A stretch of DNA of 64,000 bases from assembly GCA_942486035.1 (NCBI GenBank), contig CALNXK010000016.1, forward strand, positions 3,683,501-3,747,500. Direction: 5' to 3'. The notes under the pieces were generated by a model, which did not search any database, was not told the DNA's origin, and was given only the letters and a program-made list of their open reading frames with translations. The position numbers and the translations under genes are program-made. Every line of letters begins with the position of its first letter. Within the stretch, counting starts at the first letter, position 1. Source of the stretch: Porites lobata. Lineage: Eukaryota > Cnidaria > Anthozoa > Scleractinia > Poritidae. Below are positions 44,935 to 57,921 of the stretch, piece after piece.

Positions 44935-47900
44935 TTATATGGAAGTTTCTGTTTCGTCTTCTGCTGTTGCGAACCCGCGAGTGGCCTGGATCAGAGGCTT
45001 TTTGCAGCAGTAGATGTTATAATCCTCTTCCCATGTCTCTGCTTGCTCGACGGTCTGTGGCATCTGAGACGTTAGAGTTTCTGGTAGCCAAAACGCCATT
45101 ACACCAGCAGCTACCGCCATAACACCAAATATCAACAAGGGGAATGTTTTCATCAGATTTGGGAGATCGGACTATAAAATAAGGAAATTAAAATTTAGTG
45201 TTGTTACTTAATCTAGCGTGGGGGACTCTTACTGGTATCCGGTGGGGTGGGGTGGGGAAATTGTGGAAGTGGGTAAATAACGCAGCGCAGGAATAACGTC
45301 AGTGTGACTTATTTGCAATTTTTGTCTGACTTTTGTCATTTTGAATTTCATAGGCTAACATGTCATCTTTATGATACACGTCAATTAAAAGTGAGGAAGT
45401 CGCTTTTATGTCAATTTCACAAAGTTCATCCGAGTTTCCGATCTGTGAATAGTAACAGCGCGCAGTGCTATATGTAGCAATCATTTAAAACCGTTAACAG
45501 AAGTAAAAGAGGATAACTCTAACTTATTGGTTTAACCGAGGTAAGGGCCTGAACGAAGAGTAACGCCTTTACAAATTTGTATTGATTTTTTTATGTATGT
45601 ACCACGGGAGGGATATCAAAGAGCGTTTAATCCCAGACAAATTAATCTTAGCTTCAATACATCAAAAAACTAGCATAAATTGTGAGTAATGTAAATATAC
45701 AAACCAGTAAAACGATATAAGGTGCAACAATTCCGCCAATTCGGGCAACAGTTCCACAAGATCCCACTCCATTGTTTCTAAAAAAGTAATATGAATAATA
45801 ATGATAGTGATAAATAAAAGAATACTACCAGGAGATATTTTAAGTCTCTAGCGTACTTCCTACTTGCTTTTCCTGACTGGATAGTACCGGTTCAATTTCG
45901 CCTTAATTTTCTTTGGGTTTAGAGGAGAGGGAAGGGGAGGTGGAGTTGTGTTTTTCACAGCTACACGTTCATTTTTCCAGTAAAACTTCGATTACAAATC
46001 AGCTACTAATTCCCTTCCACCTGCGATCCTCCGGAGGTAACACTAAGGCCATGATAAGTAACCCATTCATTTTGTAGTTTGGCGGGAAGGGATCTTATCT
46101 GCCACTAAATGTTTCTTCATGCTGTATCACATAGGTTTTCCGTGAAGTTTTGTCAATCATTTCCTGGGGCAAAATTATGTAGATGTAAAAATAATAGCTT
46201 TCATGATGACCCCTAAACGGTCCTATACCAGGCTAATCCAAAGCCCCTCTTCGACCCTCTTATGCCGGGGATTATATCGGAATAAAGAAGCCCGCTAGTA
46301 TTGCTATACCTCCCCTTCCTCCACCCCTGGAAGGGATGCTAGCTTAGCGTAGGATACCTGGGTGTATTGGAGGTAATGCCAAGAAGCAATCTTTTTTTGT
46401 CTCAGGAAACTACGCGATGCCGGAAATGCTTGAACTCGAAGCCCGAATTTAGTAACACACTAAATCGCCAAGCCTTCCTCATTTACCTTATGACTGTTGG
46501 GTAAAGTTCTGCCGTGTACAAGTAGATCGCCAAGAAGCAAATGGAGATGCAAAATTTTGCAGACATCACAAGTACGACGAGCACCACTGGATAATCTACA
46601 TAATGACAGTTAAGTAAATGACATTATGTGGTTATTACCACAGTGCACTAAAGAGGTCCTAAAAACATCACGAACTTTATGACTCAATTCCACGCGTGTC
46701 CATCCCCCAGGCATTTACCAGGTTGTGTGTTACACTTTCCAAAGGTCTGCCCCCCCTCCGGGGGGGGGCACTCAACAAAGTCTTATACGCACGTACACGA
46801 GAAGGCTTCGCCCCGAGGACCAACCGCTTAACCTTTTATACAGTGGCGGATCCAGGGGGAGGGTCAGGGGGTCCACACCTCCTCTATCAAACCTTACACT
46901 TGTTTGAGACTGAAATTCTTACATCGAAGGGATTGTATATCACTTTTTAACTGGTTGACCTTTTTAATGAAACTAGCATTGCATTTTGCCACTAAACTAA
47001 ATTCCAGGATTGTTCAAAAATGTAATTGTTTTTGGGTGTCCTCCTATGATCTGTTCGCCTCTGCTCGCAAAGCAGGTGTTCTGAACTTAAAATGCACTGT
47101 GCTTTGATATAAGATACCATCAAAGGCTCACCTTTTACTGAAAGAGCCACAAGACAGGTCACTCCACAACACATCATGAACGTGCTGTAAGTTAGACGGC
47201 GACCAAACCTAATAGGCAAATCACTGTGGTGAGTCACCTTGACTAAAGGACTGTCCACACTTGGTCCCCGGGAACCAGTGCCTGGGTACAGTGCCCGAAA
47301 TCTAGAGTGGGTACTTGAAAAATAAGTGTGTTCACATTACTACCCAGTGAGTACAGTCAACTCTCGCCTTGCGGACACCCCGATAACACGGGCAGTAGCT
47401 AAATCTCCGGCCAAAACAAATTACAGACGTTTGACTGAAATATTATGGACTTTCGCTAATAAGGACCACAACTCGAGAGCCCTACAGTGTCCGCAATAAA
47501 GGGAGTTGACTGTACCGTGTTCGGGCACCAAGTGTGAACGAGAGAGATTCAGTTTCTCGCTTTGCACATATTTCTGATCGTTAATGGTACTAGTCTTTTT
47601 TGAAGACTGCGTGAGCAATCCCAAAGGATTTCAAGTCTTGTAGGCTTTATAAGTCTGACATTAATGAACGGGTACATTAGTAGAAGCACGCACCTGTTAT
47701 TGCAAAAAGTTAAATGTTAAACGTTGCGTACGTAATACTACAGCAGTAGTAGTAGTAGTTGTCGTTGTTGTTCTGGTTGCTTAGTGGCAGTGGCAGTTAC
47801 AAACTGGTAGACACAACTAAATTGTTTATACTTTCATATCACAAATGATATCAAACGCACTATGATACCCACCTCTTTAGGCAATAACAGTTAAGTGGAG

Positions 47901-50900
47901 CGGAAGGGTAGCCAACCGCTGTCAAAATAAAAGCATTTAGGTAGAGATTCCCAGCTAGGTTATGGACATTGTAGTTGATACCGTAGAAAATAATCGCATT
48001 GACGTTCCTAGGAAAATATTTGCAGAACCAAAGTCAAGCTTCCTTCTTAAACTTTTTGTACGGGGTAATTAAGTGTAATAGCCATTTTTGTTTAATTACT
48101 CAAAGCCAACTTTTAAACTTAAAAGTGACTGATCTCGCGCTATGGGGTTAGAACATCACCCCTACTGAGGCATCATTCTCGCGATCGGTTCTTATGTAAG
48201 TTGAAAACGTGATAGTTTGGAACAGCGGGAAGCGAGAACGGCACCCTAATGAATGGGGTAAAGTCTCTGCACTCAGGACTGCAGATTGTAATAAACTACA
48301 GTAACTGTCCCAGAGATTTGCTCAGATGTTAAGAGTATCTCCTAAAAGAATAGACTGAACCAGCTTAACAAACAAGTCCTTTTTACAACACCGAATACCG
48401 CAATGAATGGAAGAATGACCAATCATTTTGTCCATTTTTATAACGTAAGAGCCTTGTTTCTCAGCACTTTTCCCAATACTATACCCATCCCCCTTACCCA
48501 CCCAAAAATGGTTCAATACAAAACTATGAGCAACTGAACACCAGTAGAAAAGGGTCTGCGTCGAATCGAGGTCTTTTCGAAAGGTTATCTCTAAAATGCA
48601 AATAATCATGGTGAACCTTTCTTACATAAGAAAGCAAGACACCAAAGGGACAGTAAGCCCCCACATTGTAGAGGTGTTTTTATTATAGAGGTAGCAATTA
48701 TACCAAGTTTGGTGTCTTTGGGACCAAAAGAACTGTAATGGGGGCGTCCGTATTATGAACGTGTCTGTATCCGGAGAGGTTTAACGGAAGTGCGGAGGGT
48801 TGACACTCGGTGACCTTCGAATGCGAATTCCCTGTTCAAGGCGAGAGCTACGCTCTTTCTCCTCAGCTCAGTTTTTTAGTACGCTAGCGGTACTTTTTCA
48901 TAAGGGAAATGCACGATGCACAGTCCCCCGGACATGGGAATTTTGCATTCTTGGGCAGTGGTTTTGCCCAAATTCTCTGGCAGATCGTGACTGTAAGAGA
49001 AAAGACAATTGCCAAAACAGATTTGTTTGCTTCAAGGCATATTAAAAGGGGAAAGGCCTCACTTCCGGTTGACATACGTCCCTCAAAACCTCCTTCGCTT
49101 AAGCTCCCTATTATATGTTTTAACCCCTCCCCCACCCTAAAGTAAACTCTTACCAGTTAAAAAACAAGATCAGAGATCTTTTTCGTAGTCTGGGAGTCTT
49201 GAGGACATCAAAAAACCCATGCGTTTTATTGTCCGTCTCTTTCCTTGCGCCATTCTCCCAAACTACTCGAATCAAGTGTTTAAGATGAGTGGGGTCCACA
49301 GGCGGCTGAACTTTATTTCCTTCGGCATATTTCATGAGAACTTCATAAGCCTCGTCTAAATGGTTGCTTGCGATAAGCCAACGAGGCGATCTGGGAATCC
49401 ACCTAGCGCGAGTATACCGTACGTGCATGAGTAGATAGCGACTTGGGGTTGATTTTAAAACCAATATTATTGTTTTAGCTTTAATTACCGAAGATGTATG
49501 GAACGGAGGTTTTGGTGGGAGAGCGGTGGTTGGCAGGGGGAAGGCCAGGGGTGGATCGGAGTTTGTGGTTTCGGCCGACACCGAAGATTCCCGCCGCACG
49601 TGAGGAAAAACGACTGACACCCAGGGTAAACTGGCATGACTAAAGTACTTTCTAAGAAAATTGTAACATTTTTTTCTATGTTCTCCTTGTTTCTTTTAGG
49701 CACTATAGGGTACTTTTGTCCAAAAATTGTCTTAATTCCGAGACTAAGTGGATGTTAAATCATCTTTTATAAAGCGGAGTGGCGAGTTCTCTCTTTCAAC
49801 AGACAGGCCTCTTCGTTAAAACCACTTGTTATTTGGTGGAAACCATAACGAAATTTTTTTACTCAAAGCAACGCAATAGTGTTACTTACCGCCAGGCAAG
49901 AAGCGGCAAGAAGGCTGGTATTGTCGCCGCCAACATCAAATAGCGCCAGTTTGGAATCAAGAAAGCCATCAACGACAACAGCGAGCCTCCAATAACGCTG
50001 AACACCATGTTTATAATAACGACCAATGATCGATGAGTATTGGCGGTCATCTCAACACAGTAAACAAATTTGACCAACATACAGCCAATGGTACCAGCAC
50101 CAGCGATGAAACGAAACAACAAGAATAGAGACAGGCAGTCAGCTACTCCCGATACTACACCAGCAACAGCCTAGAAAATGAGGCAATACGCCGGCAAAGG
50201 TTAAAAATTGTCAAACAACTTTGAGTTCTGCTATACGGAGTTCTTGAAAACGAAAATCTTATTTGGGAACAGACATTCAGTCTTTTAGAGCTATGGAAAT
50301 TCCTAGGCATTACGTATGCCCTTGTTTGGTTATGAATAAGAGAAACCCCCGGGGTACTCCCTTATATAAGCTATATAGGTCTGTGCCGTCCCATCGGGTA
50401 GGGTTTTCGAAATGAGTAAGAAAGAGAAATATGCGAATTCGAAATGGTTTGAAAAATGTTTTGTTTGCGCCCTAATCTGAGTAATAGTGACAATTTCTGC
50501 CTAAAGGCCAGGTCTGAAAACTGGTAAGGATTTCAGAGGTCTGGTCTGAAAACGGGTGAGGAAAATGGCCTTTCTTGGTCTGAAAAAGGGTCAGGAATTG
50601 GGGAACCGGGCTGCACACCCCCACCAAGAATTCCCAGGAGTACCCCCACGGGAGAGAAACGTGGAAGTTCTGGGAGAGGAAAGCCGCCTAGCCCTTCAAA
50701 CCCCGACCTTAACTCATTTCGCTACCCATGTTGTACAAGAGACTATTTTTCATGACCCTGTCTCTTTTTATTTCTCTCTCAGAAATACCTTTTTTATTAT
50801 TATTTATTTCATTTTCTTATTTAACTAACATCGGGGAATTAAATTCTAGTCAGCGAGCCGCCAACGTTCAAAACTCGTTCACGGCTTCCGGTTCAGAAGT

Positions 50901-52314
50901 ATACCCTGTTCAAGACCCTCATTAAACGCAACACCCCGAAAATCACACCTTGTTTGATTTGGCGGAACGTACCAAAATAAGAAAGCCCCCCTTGAAGCTG
51001 AGGGATAGATATTATACACTCACCATGACTCCAATGCTGGTAAAAAACGCAATCTTTCGCCCAAAATGATCCGATACAGCACCAAATACAGCAGACCCAA
51101 CTAATATGCCCAACATATAAACCGCTCGACTCATGGCACGTAAATGGCGACGATCACATATCATATCCCACTAAAAAAGCAATTAGGAAACAGGCAAGTA
51201 CCACTGGCTGGCTCCGTTAAAGGGCAAGTTGAAGAAAAGCCTGTGTTCTGATTAGCTACCCGGAGGGTAAAATCTTAGCAACGCGAGGTTGCTTGTTTCG
51301 TTCTTGCAAGGAAAAAATTATTCTTTAAGGCATTTTTAACAAAGTCATGGACTAAGCTTTTCCCAGACTCGCGCGTAGCTAGCATTTTTCGGCGAAAAAA
51401 TGGTTGGTAATAACTGGGCTTGTCCACAAATACTATACGTGGACATCTAGGTTGAGTGGGGGGGGCGGGGAGGAAGTAATCGGGTTTCCGTGATATTTTT
51501 GGAAAGGCTTATGCAAAGTAAACTACGACACAACGATAGTCACGTACTCCTGGTCCCAGGGTTATCAAGAAGGGACCCGCTTTTAAAATGGGGTAGTGAT
51601 TCAAGTTATATTTGAAATATTTGAAGTAAGACCAATCTGGACGTAGAGGACGCTGTAATTTAGTATGATTACAGAGATCAGTAAAGTTTCGTCTAGAACA
51701 CAGTATTGTCTCTAAAATATCAATTACAGCTTTTTCTCGATCCTAGACGTTTCAGGTCATCTTTTGGTTACGATACTCACGAATATTCACATGTTTGTCG
51801 GAAATACAAAACACCAATTGAAGTTTTTACTTTGGGCCATGATCATGGACTTCATCCCAGGAAAAAGGTCGTTAATCATCACAAAAACACACAGGTAACG
51901 ATGGTGAGCAAGGGGAAAACTAGCTACTCATAGTCAGTTGATGTCATCTAGAAATCGATATTCCTCGAGGAGAGAAATGGTTCTTACCTCAGACACGGCA
52001 CTAGTGAAACTTCCTTTGAAATCGTATTCCACGCAACTCGAGCAGCATTTTCCCGCTGAACAAGTTCCATTTCCAGCGATGGTCTCACAGTTAAAAGGAG
52101 GAGAGATACCATAGAAAATTGGGATGCCGAGCTGAGCGCTAGTTGGAATCGACACCAAAAAGAGGAAGGCGTAAAGAGCCATTTGATAGCGACCAAATTT
52201 CCCGGTGAGCCTTAGAAGATCGTCAATCTCGTAGTTCTTGTCTTCAGTAATGATTTTGTCGTTGTTTTCGATCCCCTCTTTAAGGGGTGGCGACAGTTTT
52301 TGGTTATTCATCAT
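44935..52314 (-). CDS. Gene E: SLC22-family organic ion transporter, 544 aa
   Basis: Nine exons: 52314-51988, 51170-51024, 50170-49890, 49402-49154, 48007-47873, 47208-47132, 46595-46487, 45777-45705 and 45171-44935. Exon number, phases and most exon lengths equal those of gene C. The joined frame is intact. Marks: a Cys-rich first extracellular loop ending EWDMICDRR across the exon 1/2 junction region; SDHFGRK; IPRSPRWLIA; FGRRLTYS; YTAELYPTVIRNNGVG; and WLPETLTSQ near the end. It is a 12-helix plasma-membrane major facilitator. The substrate is unknown. The N-terminal and C-terminal tails differ from gene C, suggesting divergence after duplication. Exon 4 has a weak acceptor tract (gcgctag). 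The start is the first of two adjacent ATGs. Confidence 0.9.
46745..46895. repeat. GC-rich repeat pair: G/C foldback then a 'ggcggatccaggggga' MITE end
   Basis: 'ccccccctccgggggggggc' is a near-perfect GC palindrome followed by 'cttcgccccgaggaccaa'. From about 46845 the sequence reads 'gtggcggatccagggggagg', the same as the left end of the complete MITE at 63690-63945. It lies in a gene E intron. Confidence 0.55.
47354..47512. mobile_element. 159-bp pogo/Tigger-like MITE with TA target duplications
   Basis: The left end CAGTCAACTCTCGCCTTGCG and the right end, read in reverse as CAGTCAACTCCCTTTATTGC, are flanked by TA at 47352-47353 and 47513-47514. Internal 'gcggacac' / 'gtccgc' words are inverted. 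It lies in a gene E intron. Confidence 0.8.
48661..48785. repeat. MITE remnant with 'tattatagaggt' / 'gtccgtattatgaacg' words
   Basis: The words 'tagaggtgtttttattatag', 'gggcgtccgtattatgaacg' and 'tatccggagaggttt' are of the type seen in the degenerate elements at 59367 and 61199. The ends are not clear. Confidence 0.4.
48903..49113. repeat. Dispersed repeat, copy 2 (first copy at 29795-30025)
   Basis: See 29795-30025. It shares ordered words including 'gttttgcccaaattc', 'cacttccggttgac' and 'cgcttaagct'. It lies in intron 4 of gene E. Confidence 0.55.
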
Positions 52315-52566
52315 CTACTCAGTGCTTCACGTTTCCAAACTGCCTTGCGTGAATAATTAATTTAGAAGTATATTGACCTGTCCGACTTGATCACGTTACC
52401 ACCGTTAATTCACCTTCTGAGCGTTAGATTTCACGTGTAGTTTCACGTGACTTTTGATGACCTTTGTTGCAAACAAACCCGCAAAGTTCGGACATCTGTT
52501 TTTTAACGAAGACTAGTGAGCAGCACAAAGGAAGACTTCTTGTAGTTGTAAGCTTTTTCGTTTATT

Positions 52567-52604
52567 TCCGACGCGTTTCGTCTCTTACTGAGACTTCTTC
52601 AGGG
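52567..52604 (-). ncRNA. Hammerhead-ribozyme-like motif (Penelope-type)
   Basis: On the minus strand the core reads CTGAAGA, a helix GTCTC-agtaa-GAGAC, then GAAA and a very short loop to GTC. This is the conserved CUGANGA/GAAA hammerhead core with a minimal stem III. Flanking 'agttgta' (5') and 'tacaact' (3') can extend stem I. Hammerheads of this compact form are known in terminal repeats of Penelope-like retroelements. No reverse transcriptase is visible here, so this is probably a remnant end. Confidence 0.5.
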
Positions 52605-55600
52605 AATGAATACAACTAGCAAAGAACAGCATATATAACACGTTGTGTGCGTAAGCAAAACTTCCGGTGGAAGTGAATAATAACTTAACTATGCTGTAAA
52701 CGGACGTTGCAAGGAACGCCTTAAGAGCGACTTTCTGTAAATACCACGGATAGGTGTGCAAGATGGAAAAATCGAAATCCCCCAAACTTTGTCCCAACAA
52801 AGCCCTTTGGAAACTATTTTAGAAAATACAAGACTCAGTTCGTTTGACTTAATATTTTCCAAAATAATAATTTTTTTTAATTTTCACCTTCGAGAGGCCT
52901 TCAAACCACCGAAAAATGTGCTTGATACCCTCGATTCGTGAATGGAAACGGAAACTAATACCATAACTTTTCTTACATTAAACAATTTTATGATCCTTCC
53001 TTTCTACCTAAACGTTGTTACAATTTCAAAAGATTTCAATCTGATTTTTTAATATTTTTTCAAAATTACCCTCTAAATCAGCATTATCGCGACCATCAAT
53101 TTTGCCATTTTTCAACGGCGAAAATCCCTTCCTGGTACATGGCTTTCATTAGAAAAATGGTATTCCAGAGAAAGAGCAATGTTTCCCCTATCAATCTGTG
53201 AAATAAAATTCTGGGGCAATTGAAACTGCGAGTTTTTACAACGGAAAACATTTACGGTACTCGCGTGATTTACGACCTCTGAACTTGCAGTTGTCGTGAT
53301 GAATACAAGCGAGAACCTAGACAGCACTTGAAACCCTGACGCAAATTAGCCCCTTTTCCGCCAGTTTAAACACCAAAAACGATTTTAGATTTCACAGTGG
53401 TGAATTTTCAAAAGGAAAAGCAATTTTATTGTGCGAAAGTGTGCTATGAACTTCTTGACTACAAACACTTCCCTTACGTGCGTATTTGTTTACTTTTGCC
53501 GTACACATATGTACAAAACGGCTTTAGTGTCGGTAGCTATTCTTTCAAATGCTCTCATTTCTCATGAACCAAATCGTTATAGCTATAAAAAAGGAAAACG
53601 TTTTGACCTACCTCACATTATTTGACAACAGAACCGAATCCTTTACTGCCTTTAACGAAATGAGATTGCGTGACAAAGGACTTTGAGACCCAGGTTGAAG
53701 ACAGATACCATTCCGAAAAAGACACTCACGCAGTGCCTTCAGTAACTATAAAAGCAAAACATGTAAATAATCAAAATCCTTAGTTTCACTGACTTATCCG
53801 CTAGAGCGATTATGAAAACGTAAGACTGAAAAAACATATTTTCCACAACAGACTATGAAGTGGTTGGCCCTTACATTCTCTTACTTTCCATAAACGCCTG
53901 CTTACACATTTTGAAATACGATTATGAATTCCTTACTTGTATCCTTAGAAAAATGACATTTAGGGGGAAAATAGTGCTAATTCCTAGTCTTAAATGCCGT
54001 CCGTCCCTTCCCTCCACCCCGTAAGGGGCGGCATCCCGTTTCGGGGTGGGGCGAAGAAACGCAGAACATTTCAAACTGGACATAGCGGGGCTAGAAAACC
54101 TGCATAATTTTATAGCACCTTTGGTGTTAAAAGCAAAGCTTTCAGTAGTTCTGGCAACCTCGAGCAAGTTTTGCATTTCTGAGCAACGTTTGGGAAAAAT
54201 ATAGGCTTATGTCAAGCCAGAAAAAAAGTGAGCAGTTTGATAGAAAATGTCAAGTACGACTGAACCGCGCCCGTATAAGCGCCCCTAATGATTCTGGCAG
54301 GGGAGGGGGAAATTTTGAAATGGAGCGAAGGGGACCCAGGTCTAACCATACCGTCTGCGCTTTAGCTGTGAGTCTGCCTTGAGATAAATTTCGCTCATAT
54401 TTTTGAGCAACTCTTTAAAGAAGATTGCAAGCCGTATAGTTGCGTCCGTCTGGAACGCTGGAGCGGTGGAACCAATGATCACGCCCCTCGCACCTTGAAA
54501 AAAAACTGCGTTTTTTGAGAAAAAAAGGAAACGAAAATAAAAGAGAAGGAAAGGCCTTTCGCACTAACTAAAAGCTATTGTTTTTTGCATTGCTATTGAA
54601 AATCTGAAAAGGAACAGTCTTACACACGTAGCCCTCGGGGCGGTACCAGGTGAATATATCACATACCCCATCGTTCCAGGTATATAACCTTTACGTAAGC
54701 GTAGGATGTAAGACACACTTGTGGATACGCGTAAGCATAACGTGAGATACCCAGGCGCAAAAAAATAACAGAGGCGCGGCTAATGTTGGCTCCCCTCAAA
54801 AATGAAGCGAATTAACGTGGGCTTGAAATGTGAGATATTCGGATATCTTCGGGATAATTGATAGCGAGTTATTTCCAGTCCACGGACTTTCTCCTAAATT
54901 TTTCGAAAGTATTTGTTCTCTTAGAAAACCCAGAATTTCGAGATTTCTTGATAGTTTTATACATACGCTAATTATGAGATTCCTTTTCTTCTTTCCTAAC
55001 GATAAGTTAAATAGGTCAAGAAAAAACAGCTTTCAGTAAGTTAAAATAAGTTTTTTGAGGGCGCGATCTTTGGTTTCACCGCTGAGCGTTCCTGACGGGC
55101 CCAAATATAAGGGCTTGCAATCTCCTTTGAAGAGTTGCTCGACACTGTGGGTAAAATTTATTGCCAAGGGAAACGGACAACTAAAAAGCAGGCGGTGTGC
55201 TTAGAGCTAGGTCCTCTTTGCTCAATTTCAGAGTTTCCCCTCCCCACCCAGCCTCCCCCTCCCGCACGAGTCATTAGGGGCGCTTTTACGGGCGTTGTTC
55301 AGTCGTACTTGACATTTTCTATCAAACTGCTCACTTTTTCTGGCTTGACATGTGCCATAACCTATATTTTGGCAAAACGTTCCTCAGAAATGCAAAACTT
55401 GTTCGAGTTTGCCAGAACTACAGAAAATTTAAACACAAGAGGTGCTATAAGGTTATGCAGGTTTTTTAGCCCCGCCATGTCTAGTCTGAAATGCCCCTTA
55501 GGGGGTGGAGGGAAGGGACGGATGACATTTTAGACTACGACTTAGCACTTTTTCCTAAGAATACAAGTAAGGAATTCATAAGCGTATTTTAAAACGAGCG

Positions 55601-55620
55601 TGATGAAAACAAAAGACTAC

Positions 55621-56203
55621 GGTGGAACCTCGATTTAACGAAGGGCCAAGGGCCTAAAAAAATTTCTGAGCCACCCAACGACGGTTTCCTTCTAAATTCA
55701 TTGAAAACATTTTTCAATGGTGCACCCAGAGTACTTTTAGATCTCTAGAAATGCATTCTAAGCGGCTTGTAAAATTTGTTCCTGTTCGGTCATCCTAGGG
55801 AAACTTGCATTGAGCATTTTTGAAATTACAAGGGCTTCAGTATTATTTTCCCCAAAATTTTGGATGCAATTTAACGTATCACGAAAGTGAGAATTTTTCT
55901 GATTCCTCTCTCAATCACATGTTTGAATCCGACCATTTTAGGCTTCCTCTTTTCTATGAAAAATTAGCCCAACCTGGGATGTAAAATTTGAAAAATTAAA
56001 CTTCAGAAAATCGTAGGGAATTTATAAGATAACCTTCGAAAATTGAACAGGAACGGAACGGTCGTCTAGAAATTTTTAGGCGTCCTCAAGCTATAGAAAA
56101 TTCAAGGCAATATCTACTTCTCCCATGATATATTTTACAGAAAAGAGTCGTTGAGTGCCCCTGAAATTTGCTCGCTAAAACGAGGTTTCGTTATATCCAG
56201 GTT
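55621..56203. mobile_element. MITE-like insertion in the right arm of the foldback
   Basis: It begins 'ggtggaacctcgatttaacg' and ends in the inverted 'aacgaggtttcgttatatcc'. It interrupts the homology between the two foldback arms and so entered later. There is no coding content. Confidence 0.55.
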
Positions 56204-56213
56204 TTTTTTTCAT

Positions 56214-56600
56214 ACCGTAAATCCTCTATTAAGCTCCCCCGGGGCTCATTATTTCAAGCTCATTTGAGGGGAGGGGCTTAATAGAGACGGGGGCTTAATA
56301 TGTTTAATTTAGAAACTAAGATGGTATCGCTTCTCCATAAAGCCTACAAAGTGGAAAAGCTCAAGTACAGGAAGTTTTAGGTAATGCAGTCGAAAATCAT
56401 TATCAAATCCGAACTTCACGTTGGTAAATAAACCATCCCGGATCAGTCCACACGAAGCCTTTACCGTCGTGATTGATTAATACAGTCTTTCATTTATTAG
56501 TGAAGAATAATTACGGGTGGGAAGCGGGTGCTTGATAGAAGGGGGGCTAATCAGAGGGAGGGGGCTTATTTGACAGGGGGCTTTAATATAGGTTTTATGG
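56214..56600. mobile_element. MITE-like insertion ('taaatcctctattaagctcc')
   Basis: The left end 'ctctattaagctcccccggg' is echoed by inverted 'ggggcttaatagagacgggg' and by 'gggggctttaatatagg' near the end. It is also absent from the left foldback arm. Confidence 0.5.
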
Positions 56601-57819
56601 CATATTTTACTATTATCGAGGTAAAGAAAATCATTCGTAGGTTCTTTATTCCACTGTATAAGGGCCCACCCCTATATAGTCTTTTGACGAAAAAATATTT
56701 TTTTAGTGTCACGTTTGCAGGGTCGCTCTGGCAGATACGTCAACGAAACTATGGATTTTGATTTTTACATGTTTCGCTTTCATAGCTACAGAAGGTGCCG
56801 CGTGAGTTTCTTTTTCGGAATGGTATCTGTCTGCGCGGTATAACCTGGGTCTCAAAGTTCTTTGTCACGCGATCTCGTTTCGATAAAGGCAGTAAAGGAT
56901 TCGGGTCTGTTGTCAAATAATGTGAGGTAGGTCAAAATGTTTTCCTTTTTTTATAGCTATAACGATTTGGTTCATGAGAAATGAGAGCATTTGAAAGAAT
57001 AGCTACCGACACTATTAGCCATTTTGTACATATGTGTACGGCAAAAGTAAACAAATACGCACGTAAGGGAAGTGTTTGTAGTCAAGAAGGTCATAGCACA
57101 CTTTCGCACAATAAAATTGCTTTTCCTTTTGAAAATTCACCACTGTGAAATCTAAAATCGTTTTTGGTGTTTAAACTGGCGGAAAAGGGGCTAATTTGCG
57201 TCAGGGTTTCAAGTGCTGTCTAGGTTCTCGCTTGTATTCATCACGACAACTGCAAGTTCAGAGGTCGTAAATCACGCGAGTACCGTAAATGTTTTCCGTT
57301 GTAAAAACTCGCAGTTTCAATTGCCCCAGAATTTTATTTCACAGATTGATAGGGGAAACATTGCTCTTTCTCTGGAATACCATTTTTCTAATGAAAGCCA
57401 TGTACCAGGAAGGGATTTTCGCCGTTGAAAAATGGCAAAATTGATGGTCGCGATAATGCTGATTTAGAGGGTAATTTTGAAAAAATATTAAAAAATCAGA
57501 TTGAAATCTTTTGAAATTGTAACAACGTTTAGGTAGAAAGGAAGGATCATAAAATTGTTTAATGTAAGAAAAGTTATGGTATTAGTTTCCGTTTCCATTC
57601 ACGAATCGAGGGTATCAAGCACATTTTTCGGTGGTTTGAAGGCCTCTCGAAGGTGAAAATTAAAAAAAATTATTATTTTGGAAAATATTAAGTCAAACGA
57701 ACTGAGTCTTGTATTTTCTAAAATAGTTTCCAAAGGGCTTTGTTGGGACAAAGTTTGGGGGATTTCGATTTTTCCATCTGGCACACCTATCCGTGGTATT
57801 TACAGAAAGTCGCTCTTAA

Positions 57820-57921
57820 TACATAAGTTATTGCGTGTTGCTATATTTGTTTGGGGGCCATACGATTAGCGCTAATCGTATGGCCCCCAAACAAATATAG
57901 CAACACGCAATAACTTATGTA
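57820..57921. mobile_element. Perfect 102-bp palindrome inserted at TTAA
   Basis: The two 51-nt halves are exact reverse complements, meeting at the centre 57870/57871 (tacgattagc|gctaatcgta). TTAA flanks both sides (57816-57819 and 57922-57925). The left arm of the foldback has the uninterrupted site 'cgccttaagagcgac' near 52722, i.e. one TTAA. A TTAA duplication is typical of piggyBac-type insertion; no protein is encoded. Confidence 0.8.
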
